A model generated the notes under the pieces. The model ran no database searches. It worked only from the letters and a program-made list of their open reading frames with translations, and had not been told where the DNA came from. Shown piece by piece: positions 20,568-32,270 of a stretch of 64,000 nucleotides of DNA. Each line of letters opens with the position of its first letter. The first letter of the stretch is position 1. The stretch comes from Prorocentrum cordatum (lineage: Eukaryota > Sar > Dinophyceae > Prorocentrales > Prorocentraceae): the NCBI GenBank assembly GCA_963575745.1, contig CAUYUJ010018053.1, forward strand, positions 109,501 to 173,500, read 5' to 3'. The position numbers and the translations under genes are program-made.

Positions 20568-21509
20568 CAGCGCCTCAGGAAGGTCTCCCGCCGCGCACGC
20601 GGGCGCGCGAAGGACTACCCCCTGGCGCCGCCTATTCACGGCACGGCGCCGTAAGAGCAGGAGGCGGTGTAGAAGGAGAGCAACTGGAAGAAGTCGCCTC
20701 AAGGCCGTGGGCGCAGGCCCAGTTGCCGCCGACGAAGGAGGCGTCGCCACCGAAGAAGACGCCGTGCACCAGCCGACGGAACGGCAGCGAATCACGACAT
20801 GGTCGATCAACGCGCCGCGTGGCTGCAAGAGGAGCCCCCTCTGCGGGGGCGGCGCTGCTGGGGTACGTCGAGCACTAGGCGCCAGGCCCCTGCTCGACGC
20901 GCCTGATCGCATCTTGCTGGTTGCGGCGCGTGGACTCGTAGGGCGAGAGCCCATCGCCATTCATGCCAAGCTTCCGCACTGTGCCGACATCTCCTGCAGC
21001 ACAGTGAGACCCACAGCGCCTGCAACAGTAAGCAGTGTTGCCCCTGAACACGTCGTTCCCGAGCGCAGCGAAGGCGCCCCCGACCCCTTCGGCCAGGGCA
21101 GGCGGCATCAAGGCTGCGGGGGCCGAGGGCTGCGAGCTCCCTTCGAGCGCCAAGGCCGCGCCCAGGGCCGTGCCAGCCCTCTGGTCGTTGCAGAGAACCC
21201 GGCCCTCGCCGAAGGCGCGGAAGTACTCGGCGTTGAGAGCTCTGACAGCACGCGAAGGGCGACGTACACGATGAGAGCCATTTTACAGCGACTCGAGGGA
21301 GGAGCCCGTTGCGGCCGTGACTCCGCATCGGGTGCATCGGCGCCGCCCGAGGTTGGCGCAGTAAGGAAGGACATGGTCCGTACTGCGCGCCACCACAATG
21401 GGCCTGGCCTGCTCCCACCTGCAGTGCCGCCCGCGAAATGAACTGCAGGACCTTGCGGTGCTGCTTCGGCGCCGCTGTTGCCGCCTCAGCTACCAACCCA
21501 GCCAGCGCG

Positions 21510-22000
21510 TGAGAGGCGGCACCACAGCGCGCGAAGTAATCTGCCCAGCCGCTGCCTGGCCAGTCACGCAGCTCCTGCGGTTCTGCGCCCGTGAGCTCCT
21601 CCAAGGACCTGCGCGCTGGCGTCCATCGGAACTTGGGAGGGCCCCGCAGAGTGCGCCTGCGGCTGGCCACGAAGATGCCCCGCCACGCTCGAACAGGCTT
21701 GGCGCGACCCTGCTCGAGCTCGGGACGCCGACGCTCTCCTTCCTGGGCGAGCGCCAGCAGGTCAGTTACGAAGCACTGGTGGCGGTCAGGGAAAGCGTCG
21801 AGCCCCTCCCTGACCGCGCGCCTCTCAGCACGGCCGACAGTCTGCCCGACAGTCTGCGCCAAATGCGGAAGAGGCCCGAACCGCGCCGAACCTGGGGGCC
21901 AATAGCAAGGATCAAGCTGCACAGCAGCTTCTCCGCATCTCCACACCCCGGGAACACCTGAGTCGTAACCAGACCCGTCGGCGTAAGAAACGGGGCCCCA
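21510..22000 (-). pseudogene. LINE RNase H domain
   Basis: It contains YADGSGYDSG with the first catalytic Asp, the region GRAERRAVREGL where the catalytic Glu is expected, FVTDLLAL carrying an Asp, and WTPARRSLEELTGAEPQELRDW followed by GWADYFARCGA, which fits the final RNase H block. This domain would degrade RNA of the RNA-DNA hybrid during retrotransposition. It lies in one uninterrupted minus frame, while its junctions to the RT upstream are frameshifted. Confidence 0.75.
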
Positions 22001-22904
22001 AACGCCATGGGTGTCGCCCAAAAGGCAGACATCATGCGCCCGCGTATCTCCGCGTGGCAGATGCGCGGGAGGCTCGGGTATGCCAAAAACGAGGTAGGAC
22101 TGCTCGAAGTTCGGCGTGCCTGATCCAAGACCCGCTTGGATAAGCTGGTCGCGCGCCTCAGCCAGCACATGGGGGAGGTGGAACATACCGCGGCCATTCA
22201 GCGCTGGTGTCGCTGTCTCGGGCCCGCCGCGCCCGCGCCGTGCATCGGGCGCCGAGGCTGGAGCCGCCGCCGCAGGGGGCAACGGGCCACTCTGTTCCGG
22301 AACAACCGGTGGCGCACAGGGGACTCTGCGCGTTCAGCCGCGCCTTCTCTCGACGGCCGTCGCGCCCATCGGGTGGCGCAAAGTCGACCTCTTCATCGAC
22401 CCCTTGCCCGATGCTTAGAAAGAAGTTGTCATCGGCCTCCATCCTGGCGGGTCGGCAGAGTAGAGTCGGCCCGACTCTCCAGGTTGACGCGAGTTTGCTA
22501 GCGTAGGTCGCCGAAGCCCTGCTGCATTTTTGGATTCTGCAGGCCTTGGACATGGTCCGTCGGCTCCCGCTCCATGGGTCGCAGCTCCCCAGCGAGGGGG
22601 CGGGTCAGCAGCGCGGGGCATTCCAAGAAGACACGGCGCCAGCATCCATTGGGCGCAATGGCCGCCCCGCAAGCCTGGCAAGGGCGCATGGGCATGCCGA
22701 GCTTCATGCCCCTACGGATCGGCATGGGTACGTTGCCAGACCATAGCGCCTGCGACGCCCCCAGCTGCCCTGCGGCACGGACGCCCTTGACCGCGCGCCT
22801 GGGCCCGCGGTGCCAGATGGGCGCACCAGCGCGGGAGCACTGTGGATGGTGAGGCGGTCGTGCTGCCAGCGCTGCGCGCCTTGCACCAAAAGCGGACGCG
22901 GGCC

Positions 22905-24640
22905 AGCAGGGCACGCGCGACACAGGTCAAACTGTTTGCCCAGGTCGTCCTGCAAGACGCGCGGCGCTTTCATGTTCCAGGCTAGCCGCTTGAGCGAAAG
23001 CCGCGTCGCGGCCAGGGTACCTCTGGCACCGGCCTAACTGATAGGGACAAGCCGCTCATGGAGCGCTGTCCAAGCCCTTTGAAGGCGGCGAGGTGGCACG
23101 CGCCCATCCCAAATCCAGGCGGCGTAGTTCAAGACCAGGTCCAGCGTGGCAGGATAGATGGGGTCGTACTCCTCCGAAGGGGGGGTAAGGAGGTATACCG
23201 TGACGCCCACGTGGCGTTTGTCACTGCGCCCGTTTAGCACCGCGGCCAAGTCGCGCATCTCACGTAGGGGCGCGCCCGCCAGACCCGAGGCTCCAGCGCC
23301 GTGCCCTGCGGGCGGCATGAGCCCAGCCCGCCACAGATTGGAGGCTTTGCGCCCTACCGCGCGATGCAGCATGAGGAGGCGGTGTTTGCGCTCCCGCACG
23401 GCCTTCATGCGCTTCTACTCAACCTGCCTCAGCACTCGGGCCATGCAGCTCATGGCCAAGGTTGCGCATGTGTCGGGCTTGGGGCACTGCCCGAGGCAGC
23501 CGCCGCTGGGCCCTGTGCACCACAAGGCGGATCTGCGCTGATCCAGCCACTACCGCGGACATAGCAGGTTGGAGAAGAATCCCGAGGCCCCCGGCCTCTG
23601 CAGGTAGCACCATCGCAGTGCGCAGCAGCAGTTTGACATCACCGATGTCGGGGGGGACCATATGCAGGCCGATGTCGTCCACCAGCTAATGCGGCTCGAT
23701 GGTCGGCGCAACCCTGCTGGCCCGCCGGAGGGCGCGGTGCGTCAGCAGGTAGATGGGGTAGATGGCATGTGCACCCCGCGACGAAGGAGCACGAGAGGCT
23801 GCCGTACGCCTTGCTGAGCCGTGGCTGCTTGGTAGAGCTGCAGCAACATCCAGAGCATGCGCGTCGTGCGACCCAGCCCCCGTGCCTCCCGCAAGAGCGT
23901 ATGGGGACTCACCATGTCGAAGTATTTCACCATGTCTAGGGGGATGGTACAAGTGTGGTCGCCGATGAGGCTTCCCACCTCTTGCTCCAGATTGCGAGCG
24001 GAAGCTCAGGCCGTGGATGTGTGGCTGCTTCGAGTACCACCACATTTCGTCGCAATTGTGCAGTCGCTGCCACTCTGCCGACAGCCATCGGCGTGCTTTC
24101 GCCCCAACTCGTATGAGACCATGCCTAAGCACAATCAGCCTGCGGCCATCAGGCTTAGGGAGACGGACCATCTCACTATACAGGCGGCCTGAGGGAAACC
24201 GTAAGTGCAGCCCAAAGACCTCGAACGTCTGGGCCAACCTACTGAGAGCCTCATCCGATGAGTGCTCGAGCGCCCTGGGTGGCATGCGGGTGGGCCCCGA
24301 GGCGGTGACGAGAGAGAAGGATCCGATGGCCTGCCGTAGGTCATGGACCGTCAGGCTAGGCAGCCCCTCCCACGTAGGTGCATCCGTTGGTAGAGGCAGC
24401 TCTTCCAGCCCATGGGTCGCCCAGATCTGCATCCACTCGTCCATGGTGCGGTCCGCGAGGATGTATGGCTGGGCGTCGGCCTCAGGGGCAACGAGTTCTT
24501 GCTGCGCCCTGACCTTGGGTGCAGCATGGGCAGACGTCGCTCCCCCATTGAAGGCCGCCTGAGCCCAGCTGCGTCAGGCTCTCTCCGACGCGCCGCAAGC
24601 CGCGGCAGTGAGTTTTTCCGCGCGGCCCACGGTGGCACCT
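22905..24640 (-). pseudogene. LINE reverse transcriptase, several breaks
   Basis: The minus frame from 24444 shows fingers sequence (SLTVHDLRQAIGSFSLVTASGP, then RLPKPDGRRLIVL). Motif A, LDMVKYFDMV, is in another frame near 23930. Motif C, LVDDIGLHM, lies near 23682 directly after an in-frame TAG (23686-23688). The thumb continues as ARVLRQVE, TAG at 23415-23417, then KRMKAVRERKHRLLML in a third frame. It runs on through another TAG (23034-23036) into ARGTLAATRLSLKRLAWNM. It would copy element RNA into DNA at the nicked target. The mixture of indels and stops marks it as inactive. Confidence 0.8.
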
Positions 24641-25404
24641 ACCATGCCATCAAAGTCCTCCAATCAGCCAGTCCAGCCCGCGCAGGAATATCTGGCGGTA
24701 GCAGGGGTCGATGTTGGCGAGGACTTTATCCTGCCAGACAATGGGGCTCAGGAAGCAGATGATGTCGTAGGAAACACTGGCCGTCTTCTGTAGCTGCCTG
24801 GGAGCTGGGGACGCATGCGCCGCCACCGCATTCGACAAGTGACAAAAACGCTGGACCCGATCACGCTCAGCACGAAGATGAGTAGCCCAGCGCGCCACAG
24901 TCGCCCAAGCCCAGACTGTGGTGTCGTGGTACAGCCGCTTGCGAGGTGGCTCCCACCGCAGCTGCCGCTACTTCACCTTCGGGGGGGCCGTGGTGCCCGA
25001 CGAAGCGGTTGGCTCTAGGGCCAACTTTGTCGTGCTTGCTTGCGGTCTCGTAGTCAACGCCCTGCAGAACGGAGTCCCAGAGTTGCTGCAAGGCATCATC
25101 GGGTGTGCTTGCCTCGCCGACGGCTTGTCCATGGGCCCAGGTCCGACGGCGGTGACGTTGGCCCGCGCGCCCCGATCGATCGCGCTTTTGCCTCATGGAC
25201 CAAAGTGATCGAAGGACCTGCATCGGCCCCGATCGGGCCTGGACTGGACATGGTCCGCGCCGGCAACCCTGTGCGGCGCAGCTGCTCGCACTGATAGGCT
25301 GTCCAAAGTATGCCAAGGAAAGGGGAATCGAGCACAGCCAAGAGGGGGTACAGCAGGCAGTGGTCGAGGCTCATCGGGGACGCGGCACCGCGTCGGCGTG
25401 CCCT

Positions 25405-26050
25405 TCCCATGCAGCTCCAGACCCACGGGGTAGCGGGGTCTGGGAATGCTCCCACATCCATGTATCACTTCGGGCTGGCGAGAGACACGGGGCGCGAGGT
25501 TGCTGGCCGCCAAGAAGTAGTCGACGGTGGACACCCCGTTGGAGGTGACGCACGTAGAGGCCGACGGCTGGAGGAGAGTGCCTGCCGAGGACCCAACCCA
25601 GTCGCCCACGATGGTTCAGTCGAGGCCGCGTGCGTTCCACGCCGCCGCGCGCTTCGCACGCGCCCATAGGGATCGAGAGGTTGGCCCAAGTGACGCCGAT
25701 GCCCTGCACCAATCAGATCACCAGGGGCGCCCCAGTGAACATGAGCTGCCACGGCATGATGTGGAAAGACGACATGATCCCCATCGGGCGGCATCGTGAC
25801 CGTCACGTCGGTAGGCACGAGCACGCAGACCCCACTGGAACGCGACGCCGCGGACGCTCCCCCCGTCTCTTCTGCGGGAACCCAGAGGCCGTGCCAACCT
25901 GCATCGCGCGCAGCAGATTGAACGGCCCCAAGCCGCTGGTCGACCACCCGCGTCTCCTGGACCATCACCACCTTGCCGAGGAAGTGCGGCAGGACATTGA
26001 GAAGTGGCCCGTGAGAGCCAGGGTTGACCGTGACCAGCTTGGCCGCCGCC
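25405..26050 (-). pseudogene. LINE apurinic-type endonuclease domain
   Basis: It starts KLVTVNPGSHGPLLNVLPHF. VVMVQET carries the catalytic Glu of the endonuclease/exonuclease/phosphatase fold, and VCVLVPTDVTV follows. After a frameshift near 25600 the C-terminal half reads TSNGVSTVDYFLAASNLAP, with the conserved Asp of the S-x-x-D-Y motif. It would nick target DNA to prime reverse transcription. Confidence 0.7.
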
Positions 26051-26365
26051 TGACAGCGCGCGTCGCCAGCATCAGGCATGGCCGTGCTGGGGCCCTGCAC
26101 AAAGTGAACGCGACCCTCTGGCATGCTTGCGTCGCTGCCGCCAGCTCGGTATCGAGGTGGTGTTTTCCGCCAGTTGCGGAGCAAGCCCGCGGACTGGTCA
26201 GCCGCAGAATTTGCCCTCCCACCGCTGTCGGGGGCCCCAGCAGAGCCCGCCTCGAAAAGGGTGAACAGGCACGCACCATAACAGCACCGAGGTCCATCCA
26301 CGCGGGCGCGCCGCACGCGGTGAAGACGCGCGGGCAGGAGTACAGGTTGCCAGCGACGGGCTAGA

Positions 26366-27946
26366 TCAGTAGTGGCCACTGGTTGGATACACAATTTGCT
26401 CTTCGTCCAGCGGAGGCGGACCCATGCAGCCAGGACGCGACCTAGGAGCAACGTGCGCATTGTTCGTGCTGCCCTGCGGGCGCCCCGCGTTAACCTTGAC
26501 ATTCCGTGCAGTACTTCCTGCCAGGAAGGCCCCAGCTGACAGCCTGCACGTGGTGCGTGCTGTCAGCGCGCGGGGGGCCACGGATGACATTCCGCCCATA
26601 GGACTCCTTGCTTGTTTGATGGCCGCGCACTCCGTCTTAACAGGCTGACGCGTAGCACTCACGTCGAGTGATCTGCGCATGGCACGTGCCTTTCGTGTAG
26701 CCGCGCTGGCAGGCTCTGCCTTGGGAAAAAGGGGCTGATCGAGCTTTATTCTTCCTCTTGTGCGCCGTAGCCGCACGCGTGAATGAGTGGGGCCGAGGGC
26801 ACGCTTGTACGCCACCCGCATGTCCACGTCGGTGGCGTCGTCAGGCTGCGCGAGGCCTGCCGCCTCCAACGCCTCCCGCAACTCGGCGGACTCCACGAGG
26901 TCGATGTCGATCTCCATGTCGTCCCTGGCAGCATCCTCAGTGAGGGCCTGCACCTGGCCCGCGAGGAGAGCGGCGGTGGACGCAACTCCTCCTCTATCTT
27001 CCCCAGCAGGGGTCGGAGGAGCAGGGGATGCAGAGGGCGCTTGTGCCGCCGGCGGCTTCGCCGGGGGAAGCTCATGGAGCCTCCCGAAGACATTGGCCGT
27101 CGTCTCCAGTTCCGCCTGAAGACTGGGGTCTAGGCCGAGCTCCACGGCCAACTCGCCAAACTGCTAAACGTTGACAGCGAACTTCGGCAGCAGCTCATGG
27201 AACGTGGGCTTGCCAGCAGTGGGCGGAGGGGCTCGGTCGGCGCCCAAGCGCTGGACCTCCCCCTCCGGCCGCAAGACTTCGGCATCTGCCTCGGCCAAGG
27301 AGTCCTGGAGCACCGTCTGCTTGGCAACCAGCTCGTCGATGTTCAGCTCTTTCTTAGCTTGGTCCTCGCGAAGGCGCTTGGCCTTGGCACGGGAGTTCCG
27401 CAGCCTCGTGGCGAGGGAGGTGACCTGATCCTCCAAGGGGCGCTCGGCGTCGAACTCCTTGCCCAAACGCTCTTTCTCTTCGGTGAGGGACTTGACCTGC
27501 GCCAGGTCCGAGGCCACGGAGGATCCATCATAGACCTGAAGGAGCTCATTGATCTTCTTGATGCGGTCACGCTTGACCTGCTTCTCCGACGGGTCAGCGG
27601 TGCCTCCGTTGTCACCAGTGAGAGCCCCATGGGGGTACCCACTGTCCAATCCGGCGCCCGCCCCAGCAGCATAATCACTCCACCCAGAAGCAGCAGCCCA
27701 AGGAGGAGGCGACTTGGCGACTGTGAGCTTTTTGACCATGGCCTGGAGGTCGGCAAGCTGCTTAGCCATGGAACTGGTGTCGGACTGATCCTTAGATGCG
27801 TTGGGTGGGCCCGTGGACTTGGTCGCAGGGCTCCTTTTGGGCGTTTTGGGACCACCATGGCAGAGTCCTGTATGCAGGGTGCATTTGGAGCATTGCTTGA
27901 GGTCGCCACGGTTGATCCACGGCGTGCCGTCCCTTGTGACGCACAT
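26366..27946 (-). pseudogene. LINE ORF1-like protein with one in-frame TAG
   Basis: The frame starts Met-Cys-Val-Thr-Arg at 27946 and includes CSKCTLHTGLCH near residues 19-30 (a possible zinc knuckle), then a Lys/Glu-rich helical region with heptad-like spacing (QVKSLTEEKERLGKEF, then LATRLRNSRAKAKRLRED), consistent with a coiled coil. TAG at 27164-27166 follows FAVNV. The frame continues QFGELAVELGLDPSLQAELETT and runs 260 more codons to TGA at 26366. ORF1 proteins bind element RNA (family knowledge). A TAG in place of CAG would be a single transition. Confidence 0.65.
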
Positions 27947-28125
27947 GGCGGCGACATGGCGGCGCCGTGACGGATGTGACGCCAGCCAGGCCGCGGTAAC
28001 CGTGTATAGTCCAGGAGTCTTGGGGACGCCCCCCCAGGAAGCCCAGATGCCAATACTTGGTTCGCCGGGAAGGAATTGCCCTTCCCAATGTTTCTACCCT
28101 TGCAGACCCGACTTGGGCCAGAAAG

Positions 28126-28205
28126 AGCAGGAGGAGGAGGAGCAAGAGGAGGAGGAGGAGGAGGAGGAGGAGGAGGAGGGGCAGGGGGAGGGGGAGGGGG
28201 ATGAG
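28126..28205. repeat. GGA microsatellite
   Basis: (GGA)n followed by GGGGAG repeats. Confidence 0.95.
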
Positions 28206-28346
28206 GAGGCAGGGCGGAGTCTCGCAGGAGGAAATTCGGGAAGGAGGCTCATCCTCCATATCATCAGTCTCTTCTGTCGTTGTGGTTCTTCCGCTCCTCG
28301 TCATGATCCTCCTACGTGCACGCATTTTCCTGCCGCCCCCTACGTT

Positions 28347-28392
28347 CTCTTGTTCCTCCTCCTCCTCCTCCTCCTCCTCCTCCTCCTCCGTC
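28347..28392. repeat. TCC microsatellite
   Basis: (TCC)n run. With the GGA tract at 28126 it forms an inverted pair about 150 bp apart. Confidence 0.9.
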
Positions 28393-28566
28393 CTGCTCCG
28401 CTTTCAGCCTACGCCCCCGGCCTCGTCTTCTCTCTGGTCGCTTCGACGTGTCACCAGACGTTTCGTGGCGTCAGTTCCTCCCTCCTCTTCCTTGTCCCTT
28501 CTTCCCCCCCCTCGCATGCTCATCTGTTTTCTGATGGTGTGGTTTCTCCTTCCGGCCTCCTAGTCC

Positions 28567-28696
28567 CTTGGTATCGCTCGGACGCGTGCACTTTCGCTCG
28601 GCGGGGATTATCAAGGAGCATCTTGGATCATCCTGCGAATAGACCACGCACGAAACCGAAAAAAACATAGGGAATGGACGTCCGAGCGACGGGGAG
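28567..28696 (+). mobile_element. MITE family A, copy 1
   Basis: 130 bp. The left end CTTGGTATCGCTCGGACG and the right end CGTCCGAGCGACGGGGAG are inverted repeats. The 4-bp target duplication GTCC is present at 28563-28566 and 28697-28700. No coding capacity. Confidence 0.85.
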
Positions 28697-28879
28697 GTCC
28701 TCATCTTCACCGAGTGGCTCTTCTGGCACAGTGTTTTGGGTATGCCATATCGCGAGGAATGCTCCTGCTCGCGCCAGAGCGTGCCCATTGCGAGGTTTTT
28801 AATTTTTCTCGGCACGCCTCTTTGGGCCGGCCCCTCCCTCGATCTGCCCCAACTTCGACCACGCGGCCTGGGCTGTTGT

Positions 28880-29009
28880 CTTGGCATCGCTCGGACGTGT
28901 GCATGTTTCCTTCGGCGAGGACCATCGAGGAACATCCTTGATCATTTGGCGAAGAAACCACGCACGAAACCAAAATAGCACAGGGAATGGACGTCCTAGC
29001 GATGCCCAG
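28880..29009 (+). mobile_element. MITE family A, copy 2
   Basis: 130 bp. It starts CTTGGCATCGCTCGGACGTG and ends ACGTCCTAGCGATGCCCAG. Flanks TTGT and GTGT differ at one base, so the target duplication is imperfect. Confidence 0.8.
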
Positions 29010-29116
29010 GTGTTGTTTCTGCTCGCTCGAGGTCCGCAAGCGTCTCGGGGGTGGAGTGCAGGTCTGGCACCGGAAGCTCGAAGTCGGGCGCGTGACGACG
29101 AGATCCTCCTGTGCGT

Positions 29117-29282
29117 CAGGAGGGAAAGAAACACACAGACACAATTAGTCGTCGACTTCCAGGAAAATATGGGAAAATATGGGAAGTGGGGGGCAAGACA
29201 GAAGCCCAGAATAGATGGGAAACTATGGGGAATAGTTCTATGTGTGTGTATTTATTTTGTGTGTCCTGGGGCCCCTTCACTT
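29117..29282 (+). repeat. Dispersed 165-bp repeat F, copy 1
   Basis: It begins CAGGAGGGAAAGAAACACAC, contains AAAATATGGGAAAATATGGG, and ends GTGTGTCCTGGGGCCCCTTC. Copies are at 47517 and 55421. It ends about 30 bases before the DLDCK module exon, so it may be intronic. Confidence 0.85.
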
Positions 29283-29314
29283 CTGCCCACCGCTTCTGCA
29301 CGCGCTCACTCCGG

Positions 29315-29392
29315 GAGGCCTGGCTCAAGGCGAAGGTGCTCAGAGTCCACACGAACGGCACGTATGACCTCGACTGCAAGGCGCGCACCTGG
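29315..29392 (+). CDS. AWLKAKVL-GTYDLDCK module, exon fragment
   Basis: It reads EAWLKAKVLRVHTNGTYDLDCKA in this frame. It is the second half of the module whose first half is VEYFSAS. A copy at 48968 reads AWMRAKVTALNADGTFNLDCK. The frame breaks down after about 29395 in a G run. Likely a relic exon; function unknown, possibly a small beta-barrel reader-like fold (weak inference). Confidence 0.5.
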
Positions 29393-29480
29393 GGGGGGGG
29401 GGATCGAAACCCCAGCCTCGCCAGGTCGTGTCGCGTATCCATCCCGTGGATTCCCCTTGTTGTTTCCTCGTCCTTCACAC

Positions 29481-29675
29481 AGGGAAACAAAAAGTGGCAT
29501 AAACATAAAACTCGGAGGTCCGCGCGGATTTCTCGGATCGGCGCTGGGGCCCCCCGGCGGCGCCTCCGGCGCCGCCCCTGGCGCGCTCCGCGCGCCAGGG
29601 AGGGGGGTCCAGCGCCGATCCGAGAAATCCGCGCGGACCTCAGAATTTTATGTGTATGTCACTTGTTGTTCCCCT
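29481..29675. mobile_element. Foldback element E, copy 1
   Basis: A near-palindrome of about 195 bp. The left arm starts AGGGAAACAAAAAGTGGCAT and contains CTCGGAGGTCCGCGCGGATT. The right arm mirrors it and ends TTGTTGTTCCCCT. The centre is GGCGCC-rich. Confidence 0.8.
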
Positions 29676-29830
29676 ATCGCAGGCCCAACATGTCCCACGG
29701 GCCCCACATGTCGAATAGGCCCCAGAGGTCTCGCGGGCCTCTCGGGTCCCGCGGGCCCCACGGGCCGCACAGGTCTCTCGCGCTTTTGCTTGGGTGATCT
29801 GTTGTGGCTTCATGTTTCAGAGCTGGGCCA

Positions 29831-30000
29831 TCGGGGGTGGACAGACCTCCTACCCTGACACGTCGATTAAGGAATTGGCCGTTTTCGGTTCGCGAGAGGC
29901 GTCGCGGCCGTTATTTTTGCGGGTCTAGGTCCGTCGGTTTCTGTCCTAGGCCGTTTTCCTTAAAGGGAGGTTTACTAAAGGGAGGTTTGTCCACCGCCGA
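29831..30000 (+). mobile_element. MITE family B, copy 1
   Basis: 170 bp with 20-bp inverted ends (TCGGGGGTGGACAGACCTCC / GGAGGTTTGTCCACCGCCGA, 18 of 20). Target duplication GGCCA at 29826-29830 and 30001-30005. The interior shares GACACGTCGATTA and CCGTTTTCGGTTC with the copy at 46653. Confidence 0.88.
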
Positions 30001-30104
30001 GGCCACTTCTCAGCAGGAGCTCGCTGATGGGGCCGTCCGGCCAGCGTGACACCGATGCTGTTTTGTTTTTTCTTCTCTCTCTTGACGCTCCCCCCTTTGG
30101 CATC

Positions 30105-30145
30105 GTTCGTGTGTGTGTGTGTGTTTGTGTGTGTGTGTGCAGTGT
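30105..30145. repeat. GT microsatellite
   Basis: A (TG)n run interrupted by TTTG. Sequence at 30170-30245 weakly resembles the interior of MITE A (GGATCATCTGGCGA...GAAACCATGCGCG). Confidence 0.8.
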
Positions 30146-30665
30146 TTCTCGACGAGGCCTGGGCCAGCAAATCTACGAGACCATCAAGGAGTGTGCTGTG
30201 GATCATCTGGCGAGAAGAAGAAATCCACGGAACCGAAACCATGCGCGTGATCTTTTTTGTTGTTCTTTGTTCTGCCGATCGGCGCGGGCCCTCGCACCCC
30301 CCCCCTCCCCCTCCCCCCCCCCATGGAGTGGATCTTGGCTGTCTTTTGGCGCCTGCTTCGAGCAGAGGGAGCGCCTCCCCTCGTAGGGCGCACTTGGTCG
30401 GAAACAGTCGCACGAAGCAGAAGAGGTCCGGAGCCAGGACCCCCCCCCCCTCCCCCCATCCGCCCCATGTCGAAACGCCGACGCAGCACACGCTCGCAGG
30501 GAACGCTGGCGCGCTGGCAGGCCCCCTGGCTCCGCTCCGGCCCCGCCCGGCTCTCCGGCGCAGACACTCCGCCGCTCGAGCCGCGGCCCGCCCGTCGCCT
30601 GCGCTCGCCGGCGGCCGCCGTCGCGCCGCGCGGAGCCCGCTGGAGCATCCGGAGCCTTGCCAACA

Positions 30666-30816
30666 GGGGGCCACAAGCGAACCCTACCCCTACCTATCAC
30701 GATCTCTGAGGGGGAGGGTGGGGTTCATTTCGTTTGGGAGCTCCCGGGCGAAGTGAACCCCACCCTCCCTCCCAGAAATCGAGGGGGATGGGGGTAGGGT
30801 TTGCGTGTGGCCCCCC
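30666..30816. mobile_element. Foldback element, nested palindrome
   Basis: Outer arms GGGGGCCACAAGCGAACCCT and AGGGTTTGCGTGTGGCCCCC pair. Inner arms GGGAGGGTGGGGTTCA and TGAACCCCACCCTCCC pair perfectly around GGGAGCTCCC. Mobility is inferred from structure; no second copy was seen. Confidence 0.65.
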
Positions 30817-30818
30817 TA

Positions 30819-30898
30819 GCCAGGTCACCATTTTGCCAGATCACCATCTCGCCAAGTCACCACTCTGCCGAATCACCATCCTGCGAGATCCACGTCCT
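30819..30898 (+). repeat. 16-bp tandem repeat, five units
   Basis: Units such as GCCAGGTCACCATTTT and GCCAGATCACCATCTC repeat every 16 bp, increasingly diverged to the right. Confidence 0.85.
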
Positions 30899-31259
30899 GA
30901 GCCCTGCCAGCGTCCTGAGCCTTGCCGAGCCTTGCCAAAAATCACCTGGGGGCAGCCGGCGCCGCGAGTCCACTCGACGGTTGCAGCTCGACGGCCCCGA
31001 GTCGTGCCAGAACGCCGTCCCCTATTTTGACGCTTCCAAGCCGCGAGTCGAGGCACCTGCTGCGCCCTGGCAGCCCTCAATCTTCCCAAACGCCGTTTGT
31101 GTTTGTGTGTGTCACGCTGGCAGCATTTTGCTCCTTCCGGTACTTCGCCGCCGGGCTCCTGTACAAGGCGTTCCTTTGCAAGCACGTCGTCTTCGGCACC
31201 GCCTGATCCCGAGGCTCTGCATCCTCCAGGCCTTGCCGTGAGGCCTCTCCTTCTGTCCC

Positions 31260-31850
31260 CCCCTCTGTCAATTAAAACTGTGCGCGGCCCGCTTAGCTTC
31301 TATCGGAAGAGGCTCGCTCTCGACCCGCAGATCGAATGTGTGTGTGTGTGTGTCACGCTGGCCGTGGGAATCCATGAACGTTTTGCTAGTGTTTGAAACG
31401 AGTGTGCGCTGCTTTAAATCGAGAGCCACGTCTTGAAATGGAACCGGCCTCAATCCGTGTAGCACTCGTAACGGGTTCAAAACGGATGTGCGCGGCGTCG
31501 AGGCGAAAGCCACTTTCTGACAAGGAACCGCCCTCAATCCGTGAAGTTGAGGCTGTTTTGTGAGACGAATTCGCGTGGTGGTGAGGCGCGAACCGCATTT
31601 TGAAAACGGCCCGCCCTCAATTTGCGAACGTCTTTCAATTATCAGAGCGAATGAGGGCAGCGCTGAGACCAGAACCACACATTGTAAACCACCCGCCCTG
31701 CACCAGTGAAACTGTGGCACATGTTTAAGACGAGTGTGCGCAGCGCTTGAAAACGACCCGCCTTTAATCCGCGAAGTTTTTGCGGATGTGTAAAGCGAAT
31801 GCGGGCGGCGCTGAAGCGATAGTCACATTCTGAGAAAAAAAACCGCATGT
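31260..31850 (+). repeat. Degenerate ~82-bp tandem repeat
   Basis: Recurring (C/T)TCAATCCGTGAAG-like anchors at about 31451, 31533, 31617 and 31773, and GAGTGTGCGC anchors near 31400, 31485 and 31732, give a period of about 82 bp. No gene is seen at 30900-31260, though a (GT)n run lies near 31338. Confidence 0.65.
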
Positions 31851-31939
31851 AAGTTTCAGGGCCATGCGTGGTAAGGAAATATCAGGTGCAACGCCTGGCC
31901 CGAGCTTTCGAAGGCGTCGGAGAGAGACAGGGAGGAGTT

Positions 31940-32020
31940 CTGCAGGGGGAGGATGAGGAGAAGGAGGAGGTGGAGGATAATGAGGAGGAGGAGGAGGAGG
32001 AGGAGGAGGAGGAGGAGGAG
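31940..32020. repeat. GGA microsatellite
   Basis: (GAG)n run inside an otherwise unique region. Confidence 0.9.
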
Positions 32021-32270
32021 CGAGCCACAGAGGAAGCGGTGTCGTCACCTCCGCGCGCCCGAGAGCCCACGCGCGCGCGCACGCGCGACCTTCGCGGTCG
32101 GGCGCCGCGGGGCCCCCCCCCCGATGGGCAATGCCCCCGACCGCGCGGGGTCCCGAGGGGACAGGACCCCCGACCACGGGGGCCCTGAGAGGACAGGGCC
32201 CCCGACCGCGAGGCCGACCACGACGACCTTCACCACGCCGACTGTGAGGTAGCCGACGGCGAAGGCGGTC

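Larger units (their letters stand above)
20875..27946 (-). mobile_element. Decayed LINE (non-LTR retrotransposon), minus strand
   Basis: Read on the minus strand the order is ORF1 (27946-26366), an apurinic-type endonuclease (about 26050-25405), reverse transcriptase (about 24640-22905), RNase H (about 22000-21510) and a terminal Cys-rich piece (CCRRCGSHC, about 21040) with the last frame ending at 20875. This is the layout of RNase H-bearing LINE clades such as I (family knowledge). At least five frameshifts and several in-frame TAG codons make it non-functional as drawn. No poly-A tail or target duplication was identified. Confidence 0.85.

Noticed and set aside
20807-22282. A single 491-residue minus-strand protein
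   Set aside because: Only the central part (about 21510-22000) reads as RNase H. The flanks are out-of-frame shadows of other LINE segments.
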